This document shows, piece after piece, positions 18,896-27,257 of a stretch of DNA of 64,000 nt; position 1 is the stretch's first letter; each line of letters begins with the position of its first letter. Both the position numbers and the translations under genes were made by a program. The stretch spans positions 1-64,000 of the forward strand of contig JAVBNL010000028.1 of the NCBI GenBank assembly GCA_031551515.1, in the 5' to 3' direction. The notes beneath the pieces were generated by a model. It was not told the origin of the DNA and made no database searches. It worked only from the letters and a program-made list of their open reading frames with translations. The DNA comes from FLUQ01 sp031551515 (GTDB lineage: Bacteria; Desulfobacterota; Desulfovibrionia; Desulfovibrionales; Desulfovibrionaceae).

Positions 18896-19906
18896 TCAAA
18901 ACATGTCGCCGCCCCGGCTGGAGCGAAACAGGGTCCACAAGAAAAAAGGCCCGCCGATGAGCGAGGTGATAATGCCCACGGGCATTTCCGCCGGGGCCAG
19001 AATCAGGCGGGAAACAAGATCCGCCAAGGTCACGAAGCAGCCGCCCGTGACGAACACGGCGGGCAGCAGACGGCGGTGGTCCCAGCCCAAAAACATGCGG
19101 CAGACGTGAGGCACCATCATGCCCACAAAACCTATGGGCCCGGCCAACGATACCGCCGTGCCCACCATGACCGACGAGGCCGCGAAGATCATAATTTTCG
19201 TGCGTTTGACCGGCACGCCGCGGCTGGCGGCCAGCTCTTCGCCGGCGCAGAGCAGGTCTATTTCCGGCGCCATGCGCAAAAGGATCAGCGCCCCGGCCAA
19301 AACCACAAAGGCCAGGTCCGCCAGGCGCGCCGCCTCCAGGCCCGAGAGCGAACCCATCAGCCAGTGCATGATGCGCAAGGAGTCTTGCGCCCCGGCAAGG
19401 TATTGGATGAGCGCCACCAGGCTGGAAAAGAAAAAGCTGATAACCACCCCGGCCAGCAGCATGACCGTGGTGGAAAAGCCGCCCTTGGCCTTTGTTATGC
19501 CGTAAACCAACGACATGGAAAGCAGCCCCCCGGCCAACGCCGCCATAAGGCTGCCGGAGCTGCCCAAAAAAGAAAGCCCCGCACCCAGGCCGAAATAGAC
19601 GGATGCGCCCAGCGCCGCCCCGCTGGAAACCCCCAGGGTGAACGGCGTGGCCAAGGGGTTGCGGAACAGGGCCTGAAAAGCCATGCCGCTCATGGAAAGG
19701 CCGGCCCCGACGAAAAAGGCCGCCACGGTGCGGGGCAGGCGCAGCCGCCAGAATACCTCGGCATCCGGGCTGCCCGTCTGCCAGATGGCGAACGGCGAGA
19801 TGGCGCTGATGCCCCAGAAGGCGCTGCACAGCGTCAGGACGAGGCAGAAAATCGCAAGGGCCCAAGGGTTCGCCGCAACTCGGCGCGCTGTGGTTTTGAT
19901 GCTCAT
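18896..19906 (-). CDS. BtuC-like FecCD-family ABC permease
   Basis: A polytopic inner-membrane permease of 336 aa with about ten hydrophobic segments. Family signatures include RLPRTVAAFFVGAGLSMSGM, ALFRNPLATPFTLGVSSGA and GFVGMMVPHVCRM (the coupling region that contacts the ATPase). It imports corrinoid or iron-chelate from the periplasmic binding protein; the riboswitch favours corrinoid. It begins 10 nt after the ATPase gene, so the two are tightly coupled. Confidence 0.85.
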   Translation of the reverse strand: MSIKTTARRVAANPWALAIFCLVLTLCSAFWGISAISPFAIWQTGSPDAEVFWRLRLPRTVAAFFVGAGLSMSGMAFQALFRNPLATPFTLGVSSGAALGASVYFGLGAGLSFLGSSGSLMAALAGGLLSMSLVYGITKAKGGFSTTVMLLAGVVISFFFSSLVALIQYLAGAQDSLRIMHWLMGSLSGLEAARLADLAFVVLAGALILLRMAPEIDLLCAGEELAASRGVPVKRTKIMIFAASSVMVGTAVSLAGPIGFVGMMVPHVCRMFLGWDHRRLLPAVFVTGGCFVTLADLVSRLILAPAEMPVGIITSLIGGPFFLWTLFRSSRGGDMF

Positions 19907-19916
19907 GCGCCCGCCC

Positions 19917-20690
19917 TCAATCCGTCAGCACGGCCGTGCGGCCGGTTTTGGGGTGCCGCACGTAAGTGAATTCGTGGTTATAGGCTGTTTCCAGCACGCC
20001 GTTTTCCAACAGGTTCGCGACCTCGCCGAAAAAAAGCTGCCGCCCTTCGCGCAGCACCAGGGCCGCGCCACCGGCCGCAAGGGGATGATTCAGATCATGG
20101 GTCACGACGATCATGGACAGGCCCTGCTCCTGATTCAGGCTGCGCAAGAGGCCGTGCAAATCCGAGGCGTGCCGGGGGTCCAGAAACGAGGCCGGCTCGT
20201 CCAGCAGCATCAGGTCCGCTTCCTGCGCAAGCGCGGCGGCCAGGTAAATCTTTTGGCGTTCCCCGCCGGAAAGGGTTTTCAGGCCGCGTCCGGCCAGGCT
20301 TTCCGTGCCGGTCAGGGTCAGGGCTTTTGTCACCGCCGCGCGGTCCGCCTCTTTGGTGGCCGGGCTCGGCGCGCCGTAGGGGTAACGGGAAAGACGCAGA
20401 AACTCTTCCGCCGTGAAGGGGGGTATCCAGCCGCCCGCCTGGGGCACATAGGAAATAATCTTGGCCAGGTCCCGCTGGCCGTACTCGTCAAGATTCTTGC
20501 CGTTCACGCGGATCTCGCCGGAAGAATGCCCGCCTTCGTGCAGGCGCAGCAGACACTTGAGCAGCGTGGATTTGCCCGCGCCGTTGGGCCCGATGACAGA
20601 GAGATAGCCCCCCCGCGCCAGACCGAAATCAAGGCCTTGCAGCACCGGTTTGCCGTTGAAGGCGAAGGAAAGGTTGCGTACGTGCAGCAT
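19917..20690 (-). CDS. BtuD-like ABC transporter ATP-binding protein
   Basis: A 257-aa ATPase. Walker A is GPNGAGKST (34-42), followed by a Q-loop region, the signature LSGGERQK, Walker B LMLLDEPAS and the switch His in VVTHDLNHP. It would power the FecCD permease encoded just downstream. It starts 12 nt after the binding-protein gene ends. The whole set btuF-D-C-B-tonB reads as one transcript from the riboswitch promoter at 21916. Confidence 0.88.
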   Translation of the reverse strand: MLHVRNLSFAFNGKPVLQGLDFGLARGGYLSVIGPNGAGKSTLLKCLLRLHEGGHSSGEIRVNGKNLDEYGQRDLAKIISYVPQAGGWIPPFTAEEFLRLSRYPYGAPSPATKEADRAAVTKALTLTGTESLAGRGLKTLSGGERQKIYLAAALAQEADLMLLDEPASFLDPRHASDLHGLLRSLNQEQGLSMIVVTHDLNHPLAAGGAALVLREGRQLFFGEVANLLENGVLETAYNHEFTYVRHPKTGRTAVLTD

Positions 20691-20702
20691 GAAGTCCTCA
20701 AA

Positions 20703-21587
20703 CTACAGCGAAGGGTGAAAAGCCTTCGATAATAACGCTAACGTATTCACAAAACGCGGGCCCGGCACGGTGTGCGCCTGGTCCGTCAGCACAAAGACGC
20801 GGCCCGTCTTCACCGCGCTGACCGAAGACAGGCTTTGCCAGTCGCGGCGGGCTCCTTCCGGGTTCGACCCGCCGGGAATGACCTCGACGATAACCTCAGG
20901 GTCAAGAAACAGTATGGCCTCACGCGACAGGCGGGGAAAAGGCAGATTGCCCGTGTACGCATTTTGCCCGCCCGCTGCCTTGATCAACTCGCTGTAAAAG
21001 CCGTCATGGCCCACCACGTTGATTTCGGTGATGCCGCCGGATTCAAGATCCGCGCGCATGACCGCAAAGAGCACTCGGGGCCGCGTTTTTCCTTCCGCTG
21101 CGGCTTTCGCTTTCGCCAGCGCCCGCTCCAGCCCGGCGCGCAGCGCCTGCGCCTGCGCCTCGTGCCCCGTGTCTTTGCCCAGCAGGGTTATGGTGCGCAA
21201 AAGGCCGGGAAGGGAAAGCGTATCAAGCATCAGCACGGGCAGGCCCATGCGTTCCAGATACATTCTGTCGCGCACGCGGTCTTCGGGCAGCACCACCAGG
21301 TCCGGCCGCGCGCGCAGCACGCCCTCGAAATTGACCTCGCCGAATCCCGCCACATGCGGCAGGCGCGCCGCTTCCGGCGGGTAGGCGCAATAGCGCGTGA
21401 CCCCGACCACGGAAGGGCCCAGGCCCAGGGCGAACAGCGTTTCGGTGATGCCCGGCGCCAAGGATACGATGCGCTGCGGCGCGGCGGGCGGCGCGGGCGG
21501 ACGGCTGATGCTGTCCAGAGCGCGGTGCGAAACCGCCGCCAGGACGAACAACATGCCCAAAATACAAAAAAACCGCCGCCTCGACAT
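20703..21587 (-). CDS. BtuF-like corrinoid ABC transporter substrate-binding protein
   Basis: A periplasmic binding protein of 294 aa. A twin-Arg-like basic start (MSRRRF) and hydrophobic segment form an uncleaved anchor or signal peptide; no lipobox Cys was seen. The two-lobe class III pattern is visible: RIVSLAPGITETLFALGLG, YPPEAARLPHVAGFGEVNFE, RARPDLVVLPE and FLDPEVIVEVIPG. ATG at 21587 is preferred. A TTG at 21620 lies in the T-run of the leader terminator and cannot be a sensible start. It is the first gene after the riboswitch. Confidence 0.85.
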   Translation of the reverse strand: MSRRRFFCILGMLFVLAAVSHRALDSISRPPAPPAAPQRIVSLAPGITETLFALGLGPSVVGVTRYCAYPPEAARLPHVAGFGEVNFEGVLRARPDLVVLPEDRVRDRMYLERMGLPVLMLDTLSLPGLLRTITLLGKDTGHEAQAQALRAGLERALAKAKAAAEGKTRPRVLFAVMRADLESGGITEINVVGHDGFYSELIKAAGGQNAYTGNLPFPRLSREAILFLDPEVIVEVIPGGSNPEGARRDWQSLSSVSAVKTGRVFVLTDQAHTVPGPRFVNTLALLSKAFHPSL

Positions 21588-21618
21588 ACCTTCTTGCCTG
21601 TCCTTGCCGTTTCGGCAC

Positions 21619-21653
21619 AAAAAAAAGCGGACCGCCTCGCCGAGGGGGTCCGC
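21619..21653 (-). terminator. Riboswitch-linked transcription terminator
   Basis: On the minus strand GCGGACC pairs with GGTCCGC, followed by eight T residues. It lies between the cobalamin aptamer and btuF, about 64 nt beyond the aptamer. This is the expected position for an expression platform that stops transcription when B12 is bound. Confidence 0.8.
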
Positions 21654-21716
21654 AATACCGTTTTCATTGCAGAGCGATTCCCGGCCGTGCCACGAGCCGG
21701 TAATCCGTAAGGGTGA

Positions 21717-21885
21717 AAGGCAGGTCTTCTGGCTTCCGGATCAAGCGACTCTCCCGCGCCTTCCCATTACGTTGAACAGTGGCGTTATGCGGGCAATCTT
21801 TCCGGTTACAGCGGCGGGTCCGCGACGGATTCGCACCGTCTTCCCTTTCCGCGAAAGCGTCATGCGCTTCGCGTACCTTCCGGGC
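21717..21885 (-). promoter_or_regulatory. Cobalamin riboswitch (btu operon)
   Basis: The minus strand shows the conserved order: a GGTACGCG-type P1/P2 start, GACGGTGCGAATCCGTCGCG, the CCCGCCGCTGTAACCGG core, AACGCCACTGTTC, GGGAAGGCGCGG and a closing GAAGACCTGCC. It would bind adenosyl- or other cobalamins and, through the terminator at 21619-21653, reduce transcription of btuF-D-C-B-tonB when B12 is plentiful. Confidence 0.93.
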
Positions 21886-21887
21886 TG

Positions 21888-21916
21888 AACATAGTGGAAG
21901 CGGCGCGGGGCGTCAA
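21888..21916 (-). promoter_or_regulatory. Promoter of the B12 uptake operon
   Basis: TTGACG and TATGTT are separated by exactly 17 nt on the minus strand, directly upstream of the riboswitch aptamer. Confidence 0.6.
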
Positions 21917-21948
21917 CATCATGATGTTTCTTGACATTTCATGATGAA
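21915..21948 (+). promoter_or_regulatory. Candidate operator of the toxin-antitoxin pair
   Basis: A perfect 14-bp palindrome, AACATCATGATGTT (21915-21928), and a shorter one, TTCATGATGAA (21938-21948), share the core CATGATG and flank a TTGACA at 21931. They lie 30-63 nt before the antitoxin start. Autorepression by the antitoxin is the usual arrangement. The left palindrome also touches the -35 of the divergent B12 promoter. Confidence 0.45.
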
Positions 21949-21977
21949 GGATTACGCTGTATGCGAAGAGGTCAGCC

Positions 21978-22217
21978 ATGCGAACCCTATCCAGTCAAAA
22001 AAAAGTCAAATTCGCTACCCAGGCCGACCCGGAAGTGCTCGCCGCGCTGCGGGACATGGCCGGACAGGAAGGCAGGCAATTGCAGGCGCTGGTGGACGAG
22101 GCTCTGCGGCAGTACATCGAGCAGAAGCGCGGCAATGCCCCGCGTCGGCTGGTCGTGCGGGCGCTGCAAAACAGCATGGCCCAGTATGACGCCCTGTATC
22201 GCGAGCTTTCCAAGTGA
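21978..22217 (+). CDS. Antitoxin of a Doc/Fic-type toxin-antitoxin pair
   Basis: A 79-aa protein whose N-terminal part, KKVKFATQADPEVLAALRDM, fits a ribbon-helix-helix DNA-binding unit, followed by helices EGRQLQALVDEALRQYIEQ and a C-terminal tail that would clamp the toxin. GAGG lies before the ATG at 21978. The toxin gene overlaps its stop (GTGA). It would neutralise the toxin and repress its own promoter at the CATGATG palindromes. Confidence 0.8.
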   Translation: MRTLSSQKKVKFATQADPEVLAALRDMAGQEGRQLQALVDEALRQYIEQKRGNAPRRLVVRALQNSMAQYDALYRELSK

Positions 22218-22594
22218 GAGAGTATGTAAGCTCGACGGAAATCCTGTTTCTGCACCACGCGCTGCTTGAGCGGTACGGCGGCGCGCCGGGCGTTCGCGAT
22301 ATGGGCGCGGTGGAAGCGGCCGTGTTCCGCCCGCAGTGCGGCTATTACGATAGCATTGCGGAAGAGGCCGCCGCTTTGCTTGAAAGCTTGCTCATGGGCC
22401 ACCCTTTTGTGGACGGCAACAAGCGCGTGGCCTTTGCCGCCTGCGACGTGTTTTTGCGCATCAACGGCCAACGGCTGCAAGCGGAGCCAATGTGGCTTTT
22501 TCAGCGCATGATGGCCTGGATCGACTGCCGCGAAGAGCGTTTCGAGACTATTCTGCGGGATATTGAAACTTGCATTGCCGAAAACGAAGAATGA
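22214..22594 (+). CDS. Doc-like toxin of the Fic fold
   Basis: A 126-aa Fic-fold protein of the death-on-curing type, whose characterised members phosphorylate EF-Tu and stop translation. The active-site loop is HPFVDGNKRVAF (about residues 62-73), which differs from the phage P1 Doc loop (DANKR) by Gly for Ala. The GTG start at 22214 overlaps the antitoxin stop codon, so the two are translationally coupled. Confidence 0.85.
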   Translation: MREYVSSTEILFLHHALLERYGGAPGVRDMGAVEAAVFRPQCGYYDSIAEEAAALLESLLMGHPFVDGNKRVAFAACDVFLRINGQRLQAEPMWLFQRMMAWIDCREERFETILRDIETCIAENEE

Positions 22595-22624
22595 CAAGCC
22601 ATCTGTAAAAACGCGGAGGCAAAT

Positions 22625-22873
22625 ATGGATTTTTTCGGCCCCCTGGTCGCCACGTTCATCACCCTTGTGCCCGTTCTGCTTGTTTTTCTCCTTATACGGG
22701 CGCTTGTTCTCTGGTATTGGAAAGTTAACGATGCGCTGCATATGCTGGAATGGCAGAAGAATCTTCTGGAACGGAACAGAGAGCAGAATATCGAGATTAT
22801 CCGGTTGTTACGAAAAATCGCAGGCGAAGAAAGCCCACAAGGAGAGCAAAAGGAAACGCCCAGCGAACCCTGA
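22625..22873 (+). CDS. Small membrane protein with coiled coil (82 aa)
   Basis: A single membrane helix (about residues 5-30, LVATFITLVPVLLVFLLIRAL) is followed by an amphipathic helix (DALHMLEWQKNLLERNREQ) likely to form a coiled coil, then an acidic tail. It has GGAGG before the ATG and lies 30 nt after the Doc-like toxin, on the same strand. The function is unknown. It may be an unrelated passenger or a third member of the toxin locus. Confidence 0.6.
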   Translation: MDFFGPLVATFITLVPVLLVFLLIRALVLWYWKVNDALHMLEWQKNLLERNREQNIEIIRLLRKIAGEESPQGEQKETPSEP

Positions 22874-22930
22874 AACACAGCGCATCGATATTCCCTGTGT
22901 CGGAGCCTTTCAGGGCGAAAACCGTTCTGC

Positions 22931-23671
22931 CTAAGCCCGTCCCGTTGCCAGGGCAACGGCCCAGTCCGGCCTGCCGTTCCGTTCGGCCAGTTGCGCGGCC
23001 GCCTGCCAGTCATAGGGCACGCGGATATGTTCCACCCGCCAGGAAGCGCCGCTTTTTGCAACTATGGCGAAGACCGCGTGCGGCGCGCCCGACTCCATGA
23101 CATGCGGCACGGGCGATTCGGCCCGGTACGCGGGCAGGCCCACGCTGCCGGGGTTCACGACCAGAGCGCCGCCGGGCAGATATGCCGCGCGCGGCATATG
23201 GCTGTGCCCGCAGAGCACAAGTTTCTGTTTTATGCCTTCGACCGCCTTGGCGATGGCGGCCGTGTGCCGTAAAGCGCCGCCTCCCCGGCTCGCATCTTCC
23301 AGCAGGTATTCGGTGTCGGATGCGGGCGAGCCGTGGCAGGCAAAAACATCCGCATCGACAAAGGTTGCGGGCAGGTTCTTGATCCAATCCAGCGCCTTTT
23401 GCGGCAGGCATTGCAGCGTATAGGCCACAGTGGGATTTCCCCGCGCATCCTCAAGCAAGATCCTGTCGCCGTTACCCGCGATATGCCTGATGCTGCCGGA
23501 AGAGCGCCGCAAACGATCATACGCGCCGCAAGGGTCAAGCGGACCGTACAACGTATCGCCTAAATTGATGATTTCCGTCACGCCCCGGCGGGCGATTTCC
23601 GCCAGCACGGCCTCAAGGGCAAGACTATTTCCGTGGATATCCGAAACAAGAGCCAGGGTTCTTTCATGCAT
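22931..23671 (-). CDS. Calcineurin-like metallophosphoesterase (YfcE/MJ0936-like)
   Basis: A 246-aa phosphoesterase. The metal motifs appear in order: SDIHGNSLALEAVL (D-x-H), NLGDTLYGP (GD), GNGD (GN-D), FACHGSP (H) and LCGHSHMP (GHSH), and NPGSVGLPA is the family C-terminal mark. It would hydrolyse small phosphomono- or diesters in the cytoplasm. ATG at 23671 is preceded by TTGGAGGAAAC. A longer frame upstream overlaps the divergent peroxiredoxin promoter and is not needed. Confidence 0.85.
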   Translation of the reverse strand: MHERTLALVSDIHGNSLALEAVLAEIARRGVTEIINLGDTLYGPLDPCGAYDRLRRSSGSIRHIAGNGDRILLEDARGNPTVAYTLQCLPQKALDWIKNLPATFVDADVFACHGSPASDTEYLLEDASRGGGALRHTAAIAKAVEGIKQKLVLCGHSHMPRAAYLPGGALVVNPGSVGLPAYRAESPVPHVMESGAPHAVFAIVAKSGASWRVEHIRVPYDWQAAAQLAERNGRPDWAVALATGRA

Positions 23672-23796
23672 GGCAGTTTCCTCCAACGAAAACATACGGG
23701 TACAGAAGCGGGAGGAAAAGTCCAGATATTCTATATCGCTCGTTACGTCGACAAACGGACGAAGCATGCCTATTGTATCGGAAAAGGAGTTCCCCC

Positions 23797-24267
23797 ATGC
23801 TTGCAGCGCACTCCCCTTTCCCGGCCTTTGCCCTGTCCGACCAAGACGGAAGCGTCCGCTCGGCCAAAAACTACGCGGGCAAATGGCTGGTCATCTATTT
23901 TTACCCCAAAGACAACACCAGCGGCTGCTCTAACGAAGCCACCGACTTCGCCGCCCTGAACGACGATTTCGCCGCGAAAAAAGCGGCCGTCATCGGAGTC
24001 AGCGCGGATTCGGTCAAAAGCCACAAGAACTTCGCCACCAAGCTGAACCTGCCTTTCCGCCTGCTCAGCGACCCGGAACACGCCCTGCTTGAAGCCTGCG
24101 GCGTGTGGCAAAAAAAGAAAATGGCCGGGCGCGAATACATGGGCATCGTGCGCAGCACCTTCCTGATCGACCCGGAAGGGGCCGTGCGCGCCGTGTGGCC
24201 CAAGGTTTCCGTTGCCGGGCACGCCCGCGACGTGCTTTCCACCCTGACGGACCTGCAACGGGCCTGA
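23797..24267 (+). CDS. Thioredoxin-dependent peroxiredoxin, BCP type
   Basis: A 156-aa peroxidase that would reduce hydroperoxides with thioredoxin. The peroxidatic Cys lies in YPKDNTSGCSNEATDF (about residue 45); the residue before the Gly is Ser, where Pro is usual (TPGC). The remaining BCP pattern is present (VIGVSADSVKSHKNFA, STFLIDPEG). ATG at 23797 follows AAGGAG by 7 nt. It is divergent from the phosphoesterase gene and just upstream of rtcB. Confidence 0.88.
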   Translation: MLAAHSPFPAFALSDQDGSVRSAKNYAGKWLVIYFYPKDNTSGCSNEATDFAALNDDFAAKKAAVIGVSADSVKSHKNFATKLNLPFRLLSDPEHALLEACGVWQKKKMAGREYMGIVRSTFLIDPEGAVRAVWPKVSVAGHARDVLSTLTDLQRA

Positions 24268-24284
24268 AATAAGGCGGCCGCGCT

Positions 24285-25388
24285 GTGGAACACGACAAGC
24301 TCGCCCTGACCCTGCCCTGGGAAGCCATCGATCTTTCGGCGCAGCAGCAGATCATCAAGACCCTGCACATGCCGGAGCTGATTCGACTTGCCGTCATGCC
24401 CGACGTGCACGCGGGCTACGATCTGTGCATCGGCGGGGTGGCGCTGCTGCGCGATGCGGTCTCTCCTTCTTTCGTGGGCTATGACATCGGCTGCGGCATG
24501 TGCCATGTGAATACGGGCAAAAGCCCCGGTGAGCTGAACCTGGACAGCGCCAAGGCCAAAGAAGCCCTGTTCGCCGATCTGCAACGCCGCATCCCGGCCG
24601 GGGTGGGCAAGGGCCACAAACTGGATACGGATATCGATTTTGACAGCGCCGGTGGCGACAAAAACCTGAACGCCAAGGTCAGGCAGAACATACCCCGCCA
24701 GCTCGCCACCCTGGGCAGCGGCAACCATTTTCTGGAAATCGGCGTCAATGCGCAAAATGAAGTGGGCGTAACCATCCATTCCGGTTCGCGCCGCTGCGGC
24801 TATGACATCGCATCACACTACATGAAAAAACGGCGGCTCATGCCGCTCGCATCCGATCTGGGCCGGGCCTATCTGGAGGATATGGACTGGGGCCTCGCCT
24901 TTGCCCTGGAAAACCGCCGCCTGATGCTGGAGCAGGCTCTGGCCGCCCTGGGCTTTTCCGCCCAGGCCGCGCGGAAATTTTTCGCTTCCCCCGCCTTCAT
25001 CAACGAGACCCACAACCACGCGCTGGTCACGGCCAAAGGCGTGCTGCACCGCAAAGGGGCTACCGCCGCGGAACAAAGGCAGATGGGCGTCATACCCGCC
25101 AACCAGCGAGACGGGGTCTATATCACCAAGGGCCTCGGCAACAAAGCGTTCCTTTCTTCCGCCTCGCACGGCGCGGGCCGCGCGCTGGCCCGCAAGCAGG
25201 CGGCCGCCGCCGGCGATGTGGCGCAACTGAAAAAAGCCATGACCGGCATCGTCTGTCGCACGGATGCCGCCATTTTGGATGAAGCGCCCTGGGCCTATAA
25301 AGACATCGGCCCGGTGCTGGCCGCCCAGAACGGCATTCTCGTCGACGTGCTGGACCATTTCAAACCGCTGGTGGTGCTGAAAGGCTGA
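24285..25388 (+). CDS. RtcB-family RNA ligase homologue (short form)
   Basis: A 367-aa RtcB fold that joins 2',3'-cyclic phosphate and 5'-OH RNA ends using GTP and Mn2+. Family motifs are clear: VMPDVHAGY, GYDIGCGMC (metal Cys), LGSGNHFLE, HSGSRRCG, INETHNHA, HRKGAT and the guanylation segment ASHGAGR. It is shorter than the approx. 400-480 aa of canonical RtcB, like the RtcB2-type paralogues. The GTG start at 24285 has AAGG upstream and is 18 nt after the peroxiredoxin stop. No RtcA, RtcR or archease is nearby. Confidence 0.85.
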   Translation: MEHDKLALTLPWEAIDLSAQQQIIKTLHMPELIRLAVMPDVHAGYDLCIGGVALLRDAVSPSFVGYDIGCGMCHVNTGKSPGELNLDSAKAKEALFADLQRRIPAGVGKGHKLDTDIDFDSAGGDKNLNAKVRQNIPRQLATLGSGNHFLEIGVNAQNEVGVTIHSGSRRCGYDIASHYMKKRRLMPLASDLGRAYLEDMDWGLAFALENRRLMLEQALAALGFSAQAARKFFASPAFINETHNHALVTAKGVLHRKGATAAEQRQMGVIPANQRDGVYITKGLGNKAFLSSASHGAGRALARKQAAAAGDVAQLKKAMTGIVCRTDAAILDEAPWAYKDIGPVLAAQNGILVDVLDHFKPLVVLKG

Positions 25389-25412
25389 AAGGCGTTCGTA
25401 ACACCGGCGCTT

Positions 25413-25763
25413 TCAAAGCGTTATCAAGTGCGCGCCGTTCTTGATCAGCCGGGTCACGTGCTCGCCCACATAAAAAACGTCGATATCGCCGAAGGCTTCG
25501 AGTTTCTCCACTATTCCCAGCTCTTCCGCGCAACGGCGGCAGGCTGAAAGGTCGCCCCCGGCCTGTTGAAACGCGCGCGCTTTGTCCTGGATTTCAGCGT
25601 CCTCGGCCAACAGCTTGGCCGCCCCGCCCCAGGCCAGCACATGCACGTGCTTCCACCAGCCTTTGCACAACCCATTGGTGGCGTACATGAAAACCATCAG
25701 CTTCACTGTCACGGGATCGCTGTTGATCCAAACGATATGCAGGGTGTCGTTGTCTTCAGCCAT
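25413..25763 (-). CDS. DsrE-family small protein
   Basis: A 116-aa DsrE/DsrF-like fold. It shows LHIVWINSDPVTVKLMVFMYATNG, followed by HVHVLAWGGAAKLLAED and a Cys pair, ACRRCAEELG, and ends IKNGAHLITL. Relatives handle or carry sulfur, but the cysteines here do not match the catalytic position of DsrE proteins with proven activity, so a redox or structural role is equally possible. ATG at 25763 is preceded by GGAGGG. It is convergent with rtcB. Confidence 0.75.
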   Translation of the reverse strand: MAEDNDTLHIVWINSDPVTVKLMVFMYATNGLCKGWWKHVHVLAWGGAAKLLAEDAEIQDKARAFQQAGGDLSACRRCAEELGIVEKLEAFGDIDVFYVGEHVTRLIKNGAHLITL

Positions 25764-25946
25764 GCAGCCCTCCTTTGCGCGGTCAAAGCGCATGGGAAAG
25801 GCGTAGCGCAAGAATCGGCAAAAAGATAGTTGCCCTCCTTTTTTCGCTTTGCTATCTTTATACTAGCAAAGATCTCCGGCCATCGCTTCATCTGTTCTCT
25901 TTCTCTGCGCTCGCGGCCCGGCCGGGCATGAAAAAAGGCGGACGCT

Positions 25947-27140
25947 ATGAACAAAAACCTTCTTGAACTCGCGTTTTCACGCATTACGCGGCAAAACTTC
26001 ACCGTGCATTACTGGGATGGAACCGTCAGTTCATACGGCGCGGGCATGCCCGATTTTCATATCATTTTCCACCGGGAACTCGCCCCTACGAGCGAACGCG
26101 ACATCTCCATCGTTCTGGGTGAAGCGTATATGCGCGGCGACCTCGACTTTGACGGCAGCTTCGACGCCATGGCCAAAGCCATGACGGAAAGCGAAGAAGG
26201 CGACTACGGCGTCAGACGCTTCGCCTGGAACCTGCTGAATAGGGCGAGCAACCTCATGCCTTCACAAAACGGGTCGCAGCAGCAAAAAAACGTGCAGGCC
26301 CACTATGACCTGGGCAACGACTTCTTTTCGCTGTGGCTGGACAAAGATATGAGCTATTCCTGCGCGTATTTCAAAGAACCGGAAGACAGCCTGGAAGCCG
26401 CCCAAGAGCAGAAGCTCGACCTGGTGCTGAAAAAACTGGACCTGCGGCCGGGCATGCACCTTCTGGATATCGGCTGCGGCTGGGGCGCGCTGGCCTTGAA
26501 AGCCGTCCGCGAGTATGGTGTGAAAGTGACGGCCATAACCCTCAGCCGTGAACAGTTCAGCGCGGCAACCCGCAAAGTGCGCCAGGCCGGACTTGAAGAA
26601 TCCATAGCCGTGCGGCTGCAAAACTATCTGGATCTGGAAGAGAAGGAGTATTTTGAGCGTATCGTCAGCGTGGGCATGTTCGAACACGTGGGGCAAGAGC
26701 ACATACCCCGCTATTTTGCAGCCATGCGCGACCTGTTGGTGCCCGGGGGCGTTTCCTTGCTGCACTGCCTGACCAAACAAGTGGAAGTGGCCACCAACGC
26801 CTGGATTCGCAAACACATCTTCCCCGGCGGCTACATACCCGCCCTGCGCGAGATCATGAACGCCCTGCCTGAAACGGACATGCACGCCCTGCACATCGAG
26901 AGCCTGCGCCGCCATTACGCCAAAACGCTGGAGATCTGGCATGAGCGCTTTTCAAAGCCGGAAGTGCGGGAAAAGGTGCGCGCCATGTTCGACGAGCCCT
27001 TCGAACGCATGTGGTCGTTATACCTGCGCATGTCGGCGGCCTTTTTGCGCACCGGCGGCCTGGACGTGCACCAGATCGTTTTTTCAAAGGGCGTGAACAA
27101 CGGCATGCCCATGACCTTGCGCGGGGTATACTGCGAATAA
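25947..27140 (+). CDS. Cyclopropane-fatty-acyl-phospholipid synthase
   Basis: A 397-aa SAM-dependent enzyme that adds a methylene bridge across double bonds of membrane phospholipid acyl chains. The N-terminal lipid-binding domain (1-100) precedes QAHYDLGNDFFSLWLD, SYSCAYF, the SAM site LDIGCGWGALALKAV and the C-terminal MFEHVGQEHIP and HCLTK segments that supply the active site. The length is typical. It is preceded by AAGGCGG and stands alone, with the nrd leader following. Confidence 0.92.
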   Translation: MNKNLLELAFSRITRQNFTVHYWDGTVSSYGAGMPDFHIIFHRELAPTSERDISIVLGEAYMRGDLDFDGSFDAMAKAMTESEEGDYGVRRFAWNLLNRASNLMPSQNGSQQQKNVQAHYDLGNDFFSLWLDKDMSYSCAYFKEPEDSLEAAQEQKLDLVLKKLDLRPGMHLLDIGCGWGALALKAVREYGVKVTAITLSREQFSAATRKVRQAGLEESIAVRLQNYLDLEEKEYFERIVSVGMFEHVGQEHIPRYFAAMRDLLVPGGVSLLHCLTKQVEVATNAWIRKHIFPGGYIPALREIMNALPETDMHALHIESLRRHYAKTLEIWHERFSKPEVREKVRAMFDEPFERMWSLYLRMSAAFLRTGGLDVHQIVFSKGVNNGMPMTLRGVYCE

Positions 27141-27224
27141 TGTGCATGGATAACGCATTGATTTATCTGGGCGGCAGCATGCCGTTCCGTAAAGATCTCA
27201 ACTGTCGCTAGATAAACTCTAGAC

Positions 27225-27253
27225 TTGACTTCCCAGCCTGCGAGCCGGATAAC
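27225..27253 (+). promoter_or_regulatory. Promoter of the nrdDG leader
   Basis: TTGACT and GATAAC are separated by exactly 17 nt, just upstream of the second cobalamin riboswitch. Confidence 0.55.
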
Positions 27254-27257
27254 AGCG

